This document shows, piece by piece, positions 1 to 11,981 of a DNA stretch of 64,000 nucleotides. Every line of letters starts with the position of its first letter. Positions within the stretch are counted from its first letter, which is position 1. Location of the stretch: contig OY747715.1 in NCBI GenBank assembly GCA_963556495.2, positions 18,638,739-18,702,738 on the forward strand, in the 5' to 3' direction. Made by a program: the position numbers and the translations under genes. Under the pieces are notes generated by a model. That model saw only the letters and a list, made by a program, of their open reading frames with translations, had not been told where the DNA came from and made no database searches. Origin of the DNA: Valencia hispanica. Lineage: Eukaryota > Chordata > Actinopteri > Cyprinodontiformes > Valenciidae.

Positions 1-12
1 AGCCAGTTCATA

Positions 13-213
13 CAGGTCCTTCTCAAAAAATTAGCATATTGTGATAAAGTTCATTCTTTTCCATAATGTAATGATAAAAATTAAACTTTCATATATTTTA
101 GATTCATTGCACACCAACTGAAATATTTCAGGTCTTTTATTGTTTTAAAACTGATGATTTTGGCATACAGCTCATGAAAACCCAAAATTCCTATCTCAAA
201 AAATTAGCATATC
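13..213 (+). repeat. Left terminal inverted repeat of the Tc1-like element
   Basis: It pairs with the reverse complement of 1424-1623. The outer direct repeat is near 30-50 and the inner one near 190-215 (both contain CAAAAAATTAGCATAT). The outer and inner motifs of the right arm differ slightly from those of the left. Confidence 0.88.
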
Positions 214-341
214 ATGAAAAGGTTCTCTAAACGAGCTATTAACCTAATCATCTGAATCAACTAATTAACTCTAAACACCTGCAAAAGATTCCTGAGGCTT
301 TTAAAAACTCCCAGCCTGGTTCATTACTCGAAACCGCAATC

Positions 342-1346
342 ATGGGTAAGACTGCCGACCTGACTGCTGCCCAGAAGGCCATCATTGACACCCTCAAGCA
401 AGAGGGTAAGACACAGGAAGAAATTTCTGAACGAATAGGCTGTTCCCAGAGTGCTGTATCAAGGCACCCCAGTGGGAAGTCTGTGGGAAGGAAAAAGTGT
501 GGCAGAAAACGCTGCACAACAAGAAGAGGTGACCGGACCCTGAGGAAGATTGTGGAGAAGGACCGATTCCAGACCTTGGGGGACCTGTGGAAGCAGTGGA
601 CTGAGTCTGGAGTAGAAACATCCAGAGCCACCGTGCACAGGCGTGTGCAGGAAATGGACTACAGGTGCCGCATTCCCCAGGTCAAGCCACTTTTGAACCA
701 GAAACAGCGGCAGAAGCGCCTGACCTGGGCTACAGAGAAGCAGCACTGGACTGTTGCTCAGTGGTCCAAAGTACTTTTTTCGGATGAGAGCAAATTTTGC
801 ATGTCATTCGGAAATCAAGGTGCCAGAGTCTGGAGGAAGACTGGGGAGAAGGAAATGCCAAAATGCCTGAAGTCCAGTGTCAAGTACCCACAGTCAGTGA
901 TGGTCTGGGGTGCCATGTCAGCTGCTGGTGTTGGTCCACTGTGTTTTATCAAGGGCAGGGTCAATGCAGCTAGCTATCAGGAGATTTTGGAGCACTTCAT
1001 GCTTCCATCTGCTGAAAAGCTTTATGGAGATGAAGATTTCATTTTTCAGCACGACCTGGCACCTGCTCACAGTGCCAAAAGCACTGGTAAATGGTTTACT
1101 GACCATGGTATTACTGTGCTCAATTGGCCTGCCAACTCTCCTGACCTGAACCCCATAGAGAATCTGTGGGATATTGTGAAGAGGAAGTTGAGAGACGCAA
1201 GACCCAACGCTTTGGAGGAGCTTAAGGCCGCTATCGAAGCATCCTGGGCCTCCATAACACCTCAGCAGTGCCACAGGCTGATTGCCTCCATGCCACGCCG
1301 CATTGAAGCAGTCATTTCTGCAAAAGGACTCCCGACCAAGTATTGA
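342..1346 (+). CDS. Tc1-like DD34E transposase, intact
   Basis: A 334-residue cut-and-paste transposase. Residues 1-60 form the first helix-turn-helix of the paired-like DNA-binding domain, followed by a GRKR-type basic stretch (about 54-57) and a second helical domain to about residue 110. The catalytic triad is complete: D148 in VLFSDES, D238 in FQHDLAPAH and E273 in NPIENLW. Thirty-four residues separate D238 and E273, the DD34E signature of Tc1. The length matches full-length Tc1 transposases (about 340). The ATG at 342 has upstream A/C-rich context and directly begins the conserved MGKT start; the stop is TGA at 1344-1346. From memory of common fish copies, P43 (HPSG), W83 and D106 may be private substitutions, so activity is uncertain although no frame is broken. 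Confidence 0.93.
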   Translation: MGKTADLTAAQKAIIDTLKQEGKTQEEISERIGCSQSAVSRHPSGKSVGRKKCGRKRCTTRRGDRTLRKIVEKDRFQTLGDLWKQWTESGVETSRATVHRRVQEMDYRCRIPQVKPLLNQKQRQKRLTWATEKQHWTVAQWSKVLFSDESKFCMSFGNQGARVWRKTGEKEMPKCLKSSVKYPQSVMVWGAMSAAGVGPLCFIKGRVNAASYQEILEHFMLPSAEKLYGDEDFIFQHDLAPAHSAKSTGKWFTDHGITVLNWPANSPDLNPIENLWDIVKRKLRDARPNALEELKAAIEASWASITPQQCHRLIASMPRRIEAVISAKGLPTKY

Positions 1347-1423
1347 GTGCATAACTGAACATAATTATTTGAAGGTTGACTTTTTTTGTATTAAAAACAC
1401 TTTTCTTTTATTGGTCGGATGAA

Positions 1424-1623
1424 ATATGCAAATTTTTTTAGATAGGAATTTTGGGTTTTCATGAGCTGTATGCCAAAATCATCAGTTTTAAAACAATAAA
1501 AGACCTGAAATATTTCAGTTGGTGTGCAATGAATCTAAAATATATGAAAGTTAAATTTTTATCATTACATTATGGAAAAGAATGAACTTTATCACAATAT
1601 GCACATTTTCTGAGAAGGACCTG
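1424..1623 (-). repeat. Right terminal inverted repeat of the Tc1-like element
   Basis: Reverse complement of the left end, with only a few mismatches across about 200 bp. The inner motif reads ATATGCAAATTTTTTTAGATAG on the plus strand and the outer one ATATGCACATTTTCTGAGAAGG. Confidence 0.88.
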
Positions 1624-1625
1624 TA

Positions 1626-3850
1626 TTTAAAAATGCCCGACTGCAACATTACTTCCGACATCAAGGCTTCAACAGGCCCTAAAAGACATAATTCCTTCTG
1701 TCCCTAATCCAACAGAAACAAAGAGGAAGCCAGTTTAAAAAAGCAGGAAGTTGTGTGACGTTGAGCGCTCCGGAGCAAAGCATCTGGCAACGTGAAAAGT
1801 GAAAGGGACCAACACCTGCAATGGTTTTTCCCTCCAATGTCAGCAAATGTCAGCAAAGAAAAAATTTGATTTAATTATGTCTGCATCACGTATGCTGCAG
1901 AAAGGAACCGTGGCTGCCTGTTGCTGGGCAGTGCTCACATCAGTGTCTAAAATCTCTTGGTGACCAAGACAAGCTGTCACAGTCTAATAAGCTCTGCATT
2001 CCTGCCCTGATCTGGCCCAAATAGCAACAGAGACCTTTACTCCACTGTATTTAGTAGTTGCATTTAGCTGAACAAAGTAGTATGCTTTGCACAGCTATAC
2101 AGAATACATGCACTTTGACTAATAATAATATATTATTTTTGTCTTTGCAGTAAAGCAAAGCGCTACAAGCACGGAACATGACATCACAAACACGATATGG
2201 GGAATAAAGTTATGAACCGGGAACAAACATTGTCCCTTGCTGAGAAATGAGCACAAGACTCTGTGAATGACAAACTTATTACATTCAGCCGGCCTCTGCG
2301 AACACAATTACTTTTGTATTAAAGACCCCCGGGGGTTTGCAACCTGATCCGACCACAGCGAGTTTAACTGGATACTGCAGGAATTCCTCAGCATTGGAAT
2401 AGCTCACAGCTGCAAGCCACTGAGTTTTATATGTGTGTATGTGGGCATTTTATGTAAGGCTGTATGCCTTCTGGAGTAAAACAAATATGTAAGGTGTTTT
2501 AGTAATCAACAGGTGACCTACACATTGAATATATTTAACAACCCCTTGACTCGTGTTTTGTGACATCATCATCCACCTTAACAATGTGTTGATTTTAATT
2601 ATTTAGAGCAAATATGTTACATTGACAACAACAAATTAGAGATGCACCATTTCATGGCCAGAAATCGGAATTAGCGATTTCTGACAATTTTTACCTTGAC
2701 AGCAGTTCAAACACTGAAAGACCTGGAAAACTGGGGGGGGGGTGGGGAGGGTTCAGTTTAAAATAAATTAGATAAAAGTTAGGGAGACATGCCTTGATTG
2801 CTGATGCTGATTTGAAAATCAGGAAAAGCCTGGTTGTGCAAGTAAATGGAAAATGCATTGAAAAAAGAAGAGTTAGAGCAAAGAGAGAAATCTGCCCCTG
2901 CTGGAAGCCCAGGAGACAGTGAGCATAAAAGCAACTGACCCACTTCCTGTGTAAAAGCGGGAAAGTCTCCATCAGTGAGGGAAAAAAAAAAAGTTTGTCC
3001 TTCTGGAGAAACAAAACCGTGATCTTTGAAAGTTTCAACAAGTGCTTTCTTTAACTAGCCTTCATCTATCGGCCGTCCCTGAAGACACTTTTTGTCTGAG
3101 GAATAAACAGAGATGACATGCTTACTTTATCCCTCAAGCAACACGCATTTCTATTCAACATTTAGGGTGAAGATTTATTCACTTAAATTTTTTATCAGCA
3201 TAGTAATAACTTGTGGATTTAAATGAGTTGTTGTAAAACCTTTTTAAACATACACATTCTTTGAGTAAATTATATTACAGAAATCATTAATTTTATTGAG
3301 TTAGTTAAATAACACTTTACCTAATCTGACATTAAATCTATAATCTTTACCATGAAACCACATTTATTAAGAAGTCAAAGTGATGAGGTTAGAACGTATA
3401 AAAAATATGAAACAGTATTTTACACTTAAAAACTCGTCTGGTTTATGGCCAGAGTTTATAGGTTCACAATAAAATCTCATTAAGTGGAAACAGTATTGTC
3501 TGACGTCTACAGAGCAATCTGTATATCAGAGAGCTGCAGCAGTTAGCTCAGGCTTCAGTAACCATCTCTGTCCTGCTGCATAATGAACTGTGCTCAGACC
3601 AGCTGACCACAGACACAAAGAAACTCACCCATGGAGGCCCCTGTGCTCACTCTGTGACAGCAATGACTAAGTGACTTTGCAAGAGCCATACAAGGCTTTT
3701 CATACAAGAAAAGTTCCAATTGATTAAATTATTTTATACATTGGACAAAAAAAATATAACCTAATCCTAATGTGGTTCTAAAATTATTTCAATCCACCCT
3801 TTAGGTTTACAAAACCATACAATAGATTCCACATCCACCTTCACTAAACA
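1626..3850. other. Intergenic sequence, no gene seen
   Basis: AT-rich sequence with no recognisable coding exon on either strand. It holds a short G/C run near 2735-2750 and short open frames without family resemblance. Confidence 0.5.
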
Positions 3851-3854
3851 AACG

Positions 3855-4085
3855 ATGTCAAGGTGGGAAAGCTGTGTGTGCAAGGTTAAGTACACCCTCA
3901 ATGCTTCCATTAAATTTAAGAGGAAAAGTAGCAGTCAGGTGCTGCTAATCACAGACACTTGTTTAATTGGTCAGCAGGTGTGACTAACTCTATAAAAGCT
4001 TGAGGTTTGGCAGCTTTGTGCTGTAGAGCATACAGGTGTATGCTCAGACAATACCAAGAAGGGAAGACATCCATTATAGTGACAG
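3855..4085 (+). mobile_element. 5' fragment of a second Tc1-like family
   Basis: The segment reads like the 5' end of a common fish Tc1-like element: a GTGTGTGCAAGGTTAAGTACACCC-type end, then CAGTCAGGTGCTGCTAATCACAG, TATAAAAGC and an AATACCAAGAAGGGAAGACATC piece equivalent to the transposase start (MPRRKD-like). It stops abruptly and there is no usable frame. The assignment rests on remembered family sequence, not on an alignment. Confidence 0.6.
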
Positions 4086-4120
4086 CTTTTTGGCCTCATT
4101 GAATATGTAACGCTCTGCAA

Positions 4121-4385
4121 TTTCAATTCAATTCAATTCAATTCAGTTTATTTATATAGCGCCAATTCACAACAGATGTCATCTCAAGGCACTTAACAAG
4201 AAGTCATTTCAATACAATTATACAAACATTCCAATCAGTTAAAAAGTTTCCTATTTAAGGAATCCCAGCAGATTGCGTCAGTCATTGGCGTGAGGTTGGG
4301 CAGATTTCCAACCACAGCAATCCTTCAGCAATCCCTCATACTGAGCAAGCATGTAGCGACAGTGGAGAGGAAAAACTCCCCTCAA
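4121..4385 (+). repeat. ATTCA pentamer run with dispersed fish repeat
   Basis: About five tandem ATTCA units at 4121-4146 lead into TTTATTTATATAGCGCC and GGCACTTAACAAG, then AGCATGTAGCGACAGTGGAGAGGAAAAACTCCCC. This combination is a widespread teleost interspersed repeat, probably a retroelement 3' end. The exact class was not determined. Confidence 0.65.
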
Positions 4386-4399
4386 TAGTGTGTACTTTT

Positions 4400-6125
4400 A
4401 TTTTACCACGACTGTATTTTCAAAAGTACCCATTCAAATGATTTGCTTTTAAATGAAGACTACTAATATCAAAAAGAACAAAAGGCTTTTTTTTTCCTTT
4501 CAAGGAACATTTTTAAAATATTTAAAATGTGCGCTCTTCCTAAGGAATGGGTTATTTGTCAGGATCAAGGTATGGAATGCTTTAAAAAAAGTTTGAGTTT
4601 TAAAACCACTAGAATTGTTTATTAAATCGTTCAGTTGGCTTGAGGTAATTTTGATGAAATGCAGCAGAAAGTGCCAAAGTAACCGGGGTTTTCTCTGGCA
4701 GTACAGAACATGGGTAATGCAGCAATGCACCATTGGCTGTGCACTGCTGGTCAGTTGGCTGAAAGAAAGCTACAACAAATTTTCCCATGTTTACAAGAAA
4801 AACTAATTTGGCCATTAGGAAAGATTTTCAGCCACCAAAAACATGGACATGCCACAAATCCATCCTATTACAGTAATGCTGTTTTAACAACTTGGTAAGC
4901 TAAGAGCAGCAGCTAATATCAGCATCTTATATTTGTGTTGCTCCATTACAATCACAGTGTCAAAACGGTTTATTTTTCTACACAATAAATGCCTCAAGAC
5001 TATGTCAATATTTTGTTGGGCATTTATTTTATATTTCTAAATTATCTATGTATTAAAATTAAAAGAATAACTGTCATCCACCCAGCCATCCATTACCAGC
5101 TTATCCCTACAAGATCTCAGGATCAATTGCCTATCTCTAGTGGTTTTTGTAATTTACAAGATTATCACTCTAAAAATACTTTTACCCACAATAGGAATCC
5201 CTATTAATTTTCGGTTCTAAATGGCAAATCAATCTTTTCAATCTTTGTTTTATTTCACTGAAGCTGTTTTACTGTGGCTACGCAAACTCTAAACAGGGAC
5301 ATGTACAAATTACTATAAAGAACTCACATGTTTGTGACAGTAATTTCAAAAAGATCAGCATAAAATGAAAAATGCTTTTTTTAATACCAAAAACGTCCAC
5401 TCTCTGGCCTCAGTTATTGCCTGCTTAGCGGAAAACTTAGTCGTTAACTGTTTCCCACCTCGTTTACCAAAAATGACTACCATTATAAAACCGGATTTAT
5501 AAAATTTTTCTCATTTCCACAATTGTTCATGACAAAAAAATGTGATAACATTGGTAGACAATTTCAGAATCTGACAACTAAGACAACAAACCTAACAAAC
5601 CCCTCTACTATCTTTGCCAGCTAAGCAAGTAGAGTGACAAAATCCATCAGCAGGCCAAACACCTGACACTTTATGGCAACTAGTGTGTTATCTCTGAAAG
5701 TTTGGGGGCTTGGCAGAAGCACATGGTAAGGAATGTGCTGGATAAGCAGGTAGAGCAGGCAACGCAAATAATCGTTTTCATCATCAGCACACAGACCTTC
5801 ATTTGACTGGTAAAAACCAAATATGCAAATATTATTCAAAGATTAACCCCCCCCACCCCCATTCGCCTACTTGTGTTTGCTGTTCAGGCCTACCCAACAC
5901 AGCCAAGCTCTGAGCAAGTAGGAGTTACACAATGGCCCCACTCAGCTGGACAACGTGTTCTCACATAGAGTGCCTTACAAACGTTATCATAACCTTGAAC
6001 TATTTTATAATAAATTACATTAAACCACAAACTTTCATTTATATTGACAGGAATCTATTTTTTTTTTACAAATTAATATCTGAAAACTGTGGCTCGCATA
6101 TATATTCAGCCTCTGACATGACTAT
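4400..6125. other. Intergenic sequence, no gene seen
   Basis: AT-rich unique-looking sequence. No exon with credible splice sites or protein similarity was recognised. Confidence 0.45.
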
Positions 6126-6129
6126 TCTT

Positions 6130-6520
6130 TGATCTAAATCATTACCTCGTAGCTCCGACTGTATGTTTAGGGTCCTTGTGCACACAGTTATTTGTAAAAG
6201 CAAAAAAGTTCCTTTTTTGCTTGTTTCTTCTGAATAAAGTAACTTATTCCTCACATTTGCTGTGTCCCCTACTTGGGTTGTGAGCTGTAGAACTCTGCAG
6301 CTGCTCCAGAGTTACTCTGGGCCTCTTAGCCGCTTTATTAAACAATGCTGTCCTAGTCAGGCCTGCCAGTTTAGGTGGACAGCCATGTCTTGCTAGGTTT
6401 TCTGGAGTGGTACTTTCTATTTCAAGAGCTCTATGAGATGCTCATTTTGGGATATGGTGGTCTGTCACATAAAATCCTAATAAAGTACACTGAAGTTTGG
6501 GACAGCAACAAATTTGTAAC
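6130..6520 (-). mobile_element. Degenerate Tc1-like remnant
   Basis: On the plus strand it carries phrases of a widespread fish Tc1-like family in antisense: CTGTATGTTTAGGGTCCTTGTG, CTGCAGCTGCTCCAGAGTTACTCTGGGCCTCTTAG and CAGTTTAGGTGGACAGCCATGTCTTG. It ends with a GTCACATAAAATCCTAATAAAG tail. The transposase lies on the minus strand and is broken. Remnants of the same family occur at 15.6-16.5, 25.9-26.5 and 61.1-62.7 kb. Confidence 0.72.
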
Positions 6521-9500
6521 ATAATATTTATCATGCCTTTGATGGGTACTCCACTCTTCTCATACAAATACCTGCGAAATGCTCTTACCACTCATCTCTG
6601 AGTCTATGTTCATATCTGATAAGAGAATAATGAGTGAGGCTCTTCTAAGAGGAAGAACAATTTGCATGCAACTCGAACCCTGGTATTAGTATTAAATATT
6701 ATCAAATAATTTCCAAATCAATCTGAGAATGTTGTTGATCTAAATCACCTTTTTCTGCAGACGCATATTTGGACATAGCTCAGGTTTGTTTTGTCATCAA
6801 AAGGTTCTTCTCCCACACCCAGAATGGAAAAATAAGCCCATCTTGAAGCTGTTATATCATAAGGACAAAGATTTAGAGTCAATACCTCTTACATAATGAC
6901 GTTACGTATTTAATCCCAAAATGAGAAGAATATGCAAGCGAAGAGGTGCCAATCTAATGACGTGCCGCAGGAGATTTTTGCAGGTGCCTAAGCACCAATT
7001 ATGAACGCATGACTTGCTACTCTAAGCAACTGGGCTTGATTAAAGCCCCCCAGTAAAACATTTTTAGTATGAAGCTTGAGTTGATCGGGACACCAGCATG
7101 AAACCTTGCTCCTTCTTTCTTTGTAGAGAAACAAATTTACAATCTCAACATCAACACTCAATCCGATTCCCCTTTGCGACGCTCCATTATTAAAAGTAGC
7201 CGTTTTTCCCTCTTGTAATTGTTGGACCTCCTGTGGAGGGGGGGGGGGGGGGGGGGTGAATTCAGTTTACAGAATAAAAAGAGATGTGGACGTCTGGGCC
7301 AACCACATTCCTTGCTCCGCCCTACTGGATCGGTCTAATATTAGGCAGTTAGGGTCACAGAATGGATAGTTGTTGAGTACAGATCAATCCCAACATCAAA
7401 CACATCTTCACTAGAATAAGGGCCGCATGCACTTACTGTGCTTTGACTTTACTGTGGGGTAAAATTCGCAGTTTCCTTTTTGAGAACTACATATCAGCCT
7501 CTGACACATCCAAAAAGCAAGACATTTACAGAAAAATGGTTAGAGGGAGAGTGCTAACTTATAAAGAGGTGAATATATAAAGAGGTGAATACCCATCAAT
7601 ACAAAAATGAGAAAAAGCAGAGAGTTAAAAGATGAAAAGGAGCTGTGCGAAACGCTGAGAATTCACAGTTTTTTACTGTGGTGCGATATAAGTAACATAC
7701 ATGGCTCTAATATGACTTATACCAGCCAGGATACTTTAGGAAGCATGAAGTGGAGAGCCCAGATATACAACATGCTGCCCTGTAGATTGGCACTTTCAGT
7801 ACAACAAGGAAATGTTTGCTCAAAGTTTCATGGGAGATTTGAATTGCAAACCAATCCACCAGTCAGACACAGACACAGTGTGGGAGCTAACGATTAATAT
7901 TCACATTTCCCACAGCCCACTGACATGGCTGACCGAGAAGCCAGCAACAGACTGAAGAACAGGCGTGTCAGATGTGTTTATCTGCTTTGATCAGAGATTG
8001 CTTAGCTGCCGTGATGTTCCCAGGGAGTTTGATCAAGTCAAAACGTTGAGCGACAAATAAGCTAATCTCCCCTTTAGTATTGTAGTTATTCAGAGATACC
8101 CTGTCAAGATTCTTACACATTTTCAAGTCAGGATTCCAATACTTCTCAGACCCACATTTCTGTTCTTTTTAGCCCATTATGGAGGAAAAACATACAAAAG
8201 AACTAAATGAATTTGTGGTGACAATTTCTACTGCTGTAAGGATGGGTGGACAGATGGAAAACGGACAAAAATCTAAAATGACATTTTTTTAAAGATAAAT
8301 CATACGCAAATATTTTTAGAGTAGATCTAAGCCAAATAAGTGCAGTTTGATGACTATTAGTCCCAATCATCTGACTTTTCTGAGTCTATTTCTCGCTTAT
8401 CTCCACTGTCTCCCACTCATTCCTCTGAGAACTATCAGTTACTTCAGGTCAGAGGAGCACCAAGAGCTTTCTTAAATCTAGAAACCTGATCCAGTTTTTG
8501 CAGTGTAAAAATATGTTGCACCACATCTGTTTTCACAGTTTCTAAACGTAGAACCTTACTGCAGTTGAAGCAAATAGTGACGGCTGTTTAGATTTGTGTA
8601 GTTTATCGTAGTGACGGTTTTGTACATTACTGCATATTGGAATTTTTTGAGCAAGGCAGTGGCTATTAAAGAAGTCACATCTAGTCTTTCACTCTTTAAA
8701 GCAAAATCTGAGATGGGAGAAATGCAGAACAAAACAACAAAACTTGATTCAATAAAATCTCTCTGATTTCACAATTTTTAAATGCCTGAGATTTGAGGTT
8801 AAAGTGAAAACATTTTCATACATCCTCCCTTAAGTGGGAATAAACTCCACCTTAAAATTTATATCAGAATCTGAAATTATTGTCCAGTACAACCCAATAA
8901 CAAATTCCAAATTAAGCGGTTTCCATTTTTAATCATGCAATGCCTCTACCAAAACTGTTTTTTTGCTTTGCCTCTACTTGTCACATCTAAATCATGAATG
9001 CTTTAGGTTAATCAAAAACAAAGCAGAGATTTTAGCTCTCAGCAGTAGACTTTAGATGCTCACATAATGATGATGGATTAAAAATTACCTTTATCTTATG
9101 ACCTACATTCTTCTTTGTTACGGTGAAGGGAATCATTAACATTCTTGGCACCAAGGCAGAAATTATTTTCTTTTTTAGGGGGAAAAAATCATGTCCATTC
9201 CAGATAGTGCCCCCCCCCCCCAAAATGGCAAAAAAAATAAATAAATAAAAATAACTCCTGGTCAAAAGTTGATCCTTTATTCTGCACAAAGTTTTATAGT
9301 AAAAATAGTAAGAGAACAATTGCTTTTATCCAGAGTACCCACATTCTTTCATACTGTACAGCATGGTTTTAACAGATTTTTATTTTTCTATTCAACACAC
9401 CTATCTGAATCATCTTGTAGAACAGACACAGAAGATCAATAGAAAGAGCAAATGTATGTCTAATGGGCCGATAATTGCCTAAATCCACCCAGAGCTTTTG

Positions 9501-9740
9501 TTAGAAATCTATTAGGTCTGATGAAATGACACCTAAATTACCAGGTGCAAAGTCTTAATAGTCTTGCCGTTTTGGAACTAATACAGCAACCTAATAGCAG
9601 CAATAATCGCTCTCAGGAGTCAAGTGATTTCTAATCTTCATTGTGCAGCACCTCATCTGCCACCGTGCTTAATTCTGGGGGACCTAATCACAATGGGGTC
9701 ATTTTACTGCTGTCAGTGAAGGTTTCCCACCTCTGTGCAG
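6520..9740. other. Intergenic sequence, no gene seen
   Basis: No coding exon was recognised. It contains a run of 19 G at 7238-7256, C-rich and A-rich homopolymers near 9210-9250, and a unique-looking stretch at 9440-9730 listed separately. Confidence 0.45.
7238..7256 (+). repeat. Poly-G run (19 G)
   Basis: Nineteen consecutive G follow GGA. A run of this length is prone to slippage and G-quadruplex formation. Confidence 0.9.
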
Positions 9741-9742
9741 CG

Positions 9743-9779
9743 ATGGAGATGGAGGAGGAGGAGGAGGAAGAGGAGGAGA
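9743..9779 (+). repeat. GGA/GAG purine trinucleotide tract
   Basis: An imperfect (GGA)n tract. It encodes a short MEMEEEEE-like frame of about 20 residues ending in TAA, but there is no other support for coding, so it is read as low-complexity DNA. Confidence 0.75.
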
Positions 9780-9799
9780 CACTATTGGTGAAGAGGGAG

Positions 9800-11980
9800 G
9801 TCTAAGATTGTAAAAACATTTAATCAAATTATTCAATGTCACTAAAAACAGCACAATGCAATCTTGAAACAACAAGAGTGTTGGTTTCAGGTGTATTAAA
9901 CCCTAGTGTAACTGACTTCTTGCTTTGTATTATATTCAGTTGTTTTATTTTATGTATTTCAAACCCTCCTTTGAAGCAAACGTGTCTTCATTTACATGAT
10001 CAAATAATATAATCATAGATAATTGCTTTACAACTACAGAAAGAAAATAACAAATATCCAATTTTTAAAGGGCTGGAGCCAGAAATTTTACATTATTTTT
10101 GGTTGAACAACAAAATGTTTATTATAGTTTAGAATAGTGAGGCCTTAATACATATCAAAATATACAACTAATACTTAAAGCTCCAGTTTTACTGTTGTTT
10201 CTACAGCTCAGACTTACAGATTCGGACGTTTAGTCTATACTTCCAGCCATGTCAGACGGCTTTAAATCCCTTTTTTACTACCCCGACATCACAACCATAT
10301 TAATGAGTCTGCTGCTGTCTCAAGTTTCAGTGACAACTCCTCACATACACCTTTTCATCAAGCCTGTGAAACCTGAGAGGATCCTCTAACAACAGACCCT
10401 GCTGGAATGATGTATCAGTGTGCAAACAAACGTGAACCCCATATCCTGCTCATGTTTCCATATGGTGTGTACAACACAAGTATGTAAAAAACATATAAAG
10501 CAAACAATATTTTCATCTTCAAAGCCCATCCGAAGACTAATCATAAATCATTTTTAAAGATCTTACAGCTTAATATAGTTTGCTCTGTTTTTTTTGCATT
10601 AAAAAGCTGTAATTGTGTTAATAACAAAATTGAACAAACAGTAAAATTGAACAAACAGTAAAAGGGAATTATGTTTTATAATTTAGCATAATGCAATTAA
10701 GTCAGACCAACTAATTATCTTTATCACTTCTATGGAGTAATTACATGATTTCATGATTTAAAATTGATCAATAGAACAGTTTTAATCATGCAAAAGAACA
10801 GGCCAGTTTCTGTTATACCACAGTTAAATGAACAGCTATGGTATCAAAAACAACTACAATGTTTGATCATCCGCTTCCTACAGTTTAAAGTGAGAATGCT
10901 GTAATGAAAGAGAGACATGGTATTAAAAAGAAAGTAGGAAAACCCATCATTATGATTTTAGCAAAAGAAAGATAAGCAGTATTGTTTATGAAAGCAGTTG
11001 TATTAAGCACTTTTTAACCTTTTGTCTAAAAATCGTGATACCATTAAACAAATAATTGATATTTCTACTCATGGTTACCAAATCACAATGATCATATACT
11101 TTCCCATTGCTTTGGAGCTGTTTTATTCATCTCCTGCTTGTGGACAATTATAAAGCGTAGTCATCTGCACATAAGTGAAGCCTGATACATTTTTCTGCAA
11201 AGGATTATGCTGCCAACTTGAATAACACGCAGCGGGAAAGAAAAAGCAAAGGAAAAGAACAAGACAGGAATTAGCTAGTAAACCTGAATATGAAGAGATG
11301 CTAATTTGAAAAAGAATGTGTTATGCATGCTACTGTAAGATTTATTTTAACACTCATGGGCACCTTGGGGCTTTTTAAAATAATTATTTTTACAAATAAT
11401 GTATTTTTTTAATTTTCTAACTAGCTTAAAGTACTAAAATTTGAAGCATATTCATAAGGCACTGGCTTCTTTTCTCCGTTTCAGCAATCAGCACCTCAGT
11501 ATAATGTACTACCATCACTGCAACAATGTGGGGACAATGCACCAACCTGTCAGCCCCCATCTCACAGGACTAAACGATCAAAATAAATCTATGTCCATGT
11601 CTGATATCACTATTTTAGATTCCTAATATTCAAATCAAATCTAAAGAACTAAGTTTTGAATCCTCAACTGTTTCTCATAAAAATGCCCATCAACATATCA
11701 ACTTTATTTGTAGAGCACTTTTCATACAATCCAGTTTTTTGCACTTTTAAACAAATAGAAATAAAAGAAATATTAAGTAACTTTAAATAAATAATAAATC
11801 AAAATAAGACGTATAAAAAAATACACATTTTATAACACAAAAAAATAGTAAGAATAAATGTAAACTAACAAATACTTTTTTAATCAACTCAAACAGATAA
11901 GAATGCAAACATTCAAGAACCATCAATATAAAATAGATAATATAATCCCTTTCCAAAAGTTGGTACAATTAGCAAATATT
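9800..11980. other. Intergenic sequence, no gene seen
   Basis: AT-rich sequence without recognisable exons. A short direct duplication (AAAATTGAACAAACAGTAAA) sits near 10627-10660. Confidence 0.45.
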
Positions 11981-11981
11981 A

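Larger units (their letters stand above)
13..1623 (+). mobile_element. Complete Tc1-like DNA transposon
   Basis: The element begins CAGGTCC and ends GGACCTG, with a TA dinucleotide on each side (11-12 and 1624-1625), the normal Tc1/mariner target duplication. The two ends are inverted repeats of about 200 bp that differ at only a handful of positions. Each end carries an outer and an inner copy of a short AAAAATTAGCATAT-like motif, the IR/DR layout in which transposase binds twice per end. A single uninterrupted transposase frame fills the middle. Near-identical ends plus an open frame indicate a recent insertion. Related degenerate copies lie elsewhere in the window. Confidence 0.95.

Noticed and set aside
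918..1352. Minus-strand open frames inside the Tc1 transposase
   Set aside because: Antisense shadows of an intact transposase gene with all catalytic residues on the plus strand.
9743..9803. Short Glu-rich plus-strand micro-frame at the GGA tract
   Set aside because: Trinucleotide low-complexity DNA gives this by chance; no promoter, splice or conservation evidence.
11441..11626. Possible plus-strand exon following a CTCCGTTTCAG acceptor-like site
   Set aside because: There is an acceptor-like motif, but no donor, no similarity and no neighbouring exon.
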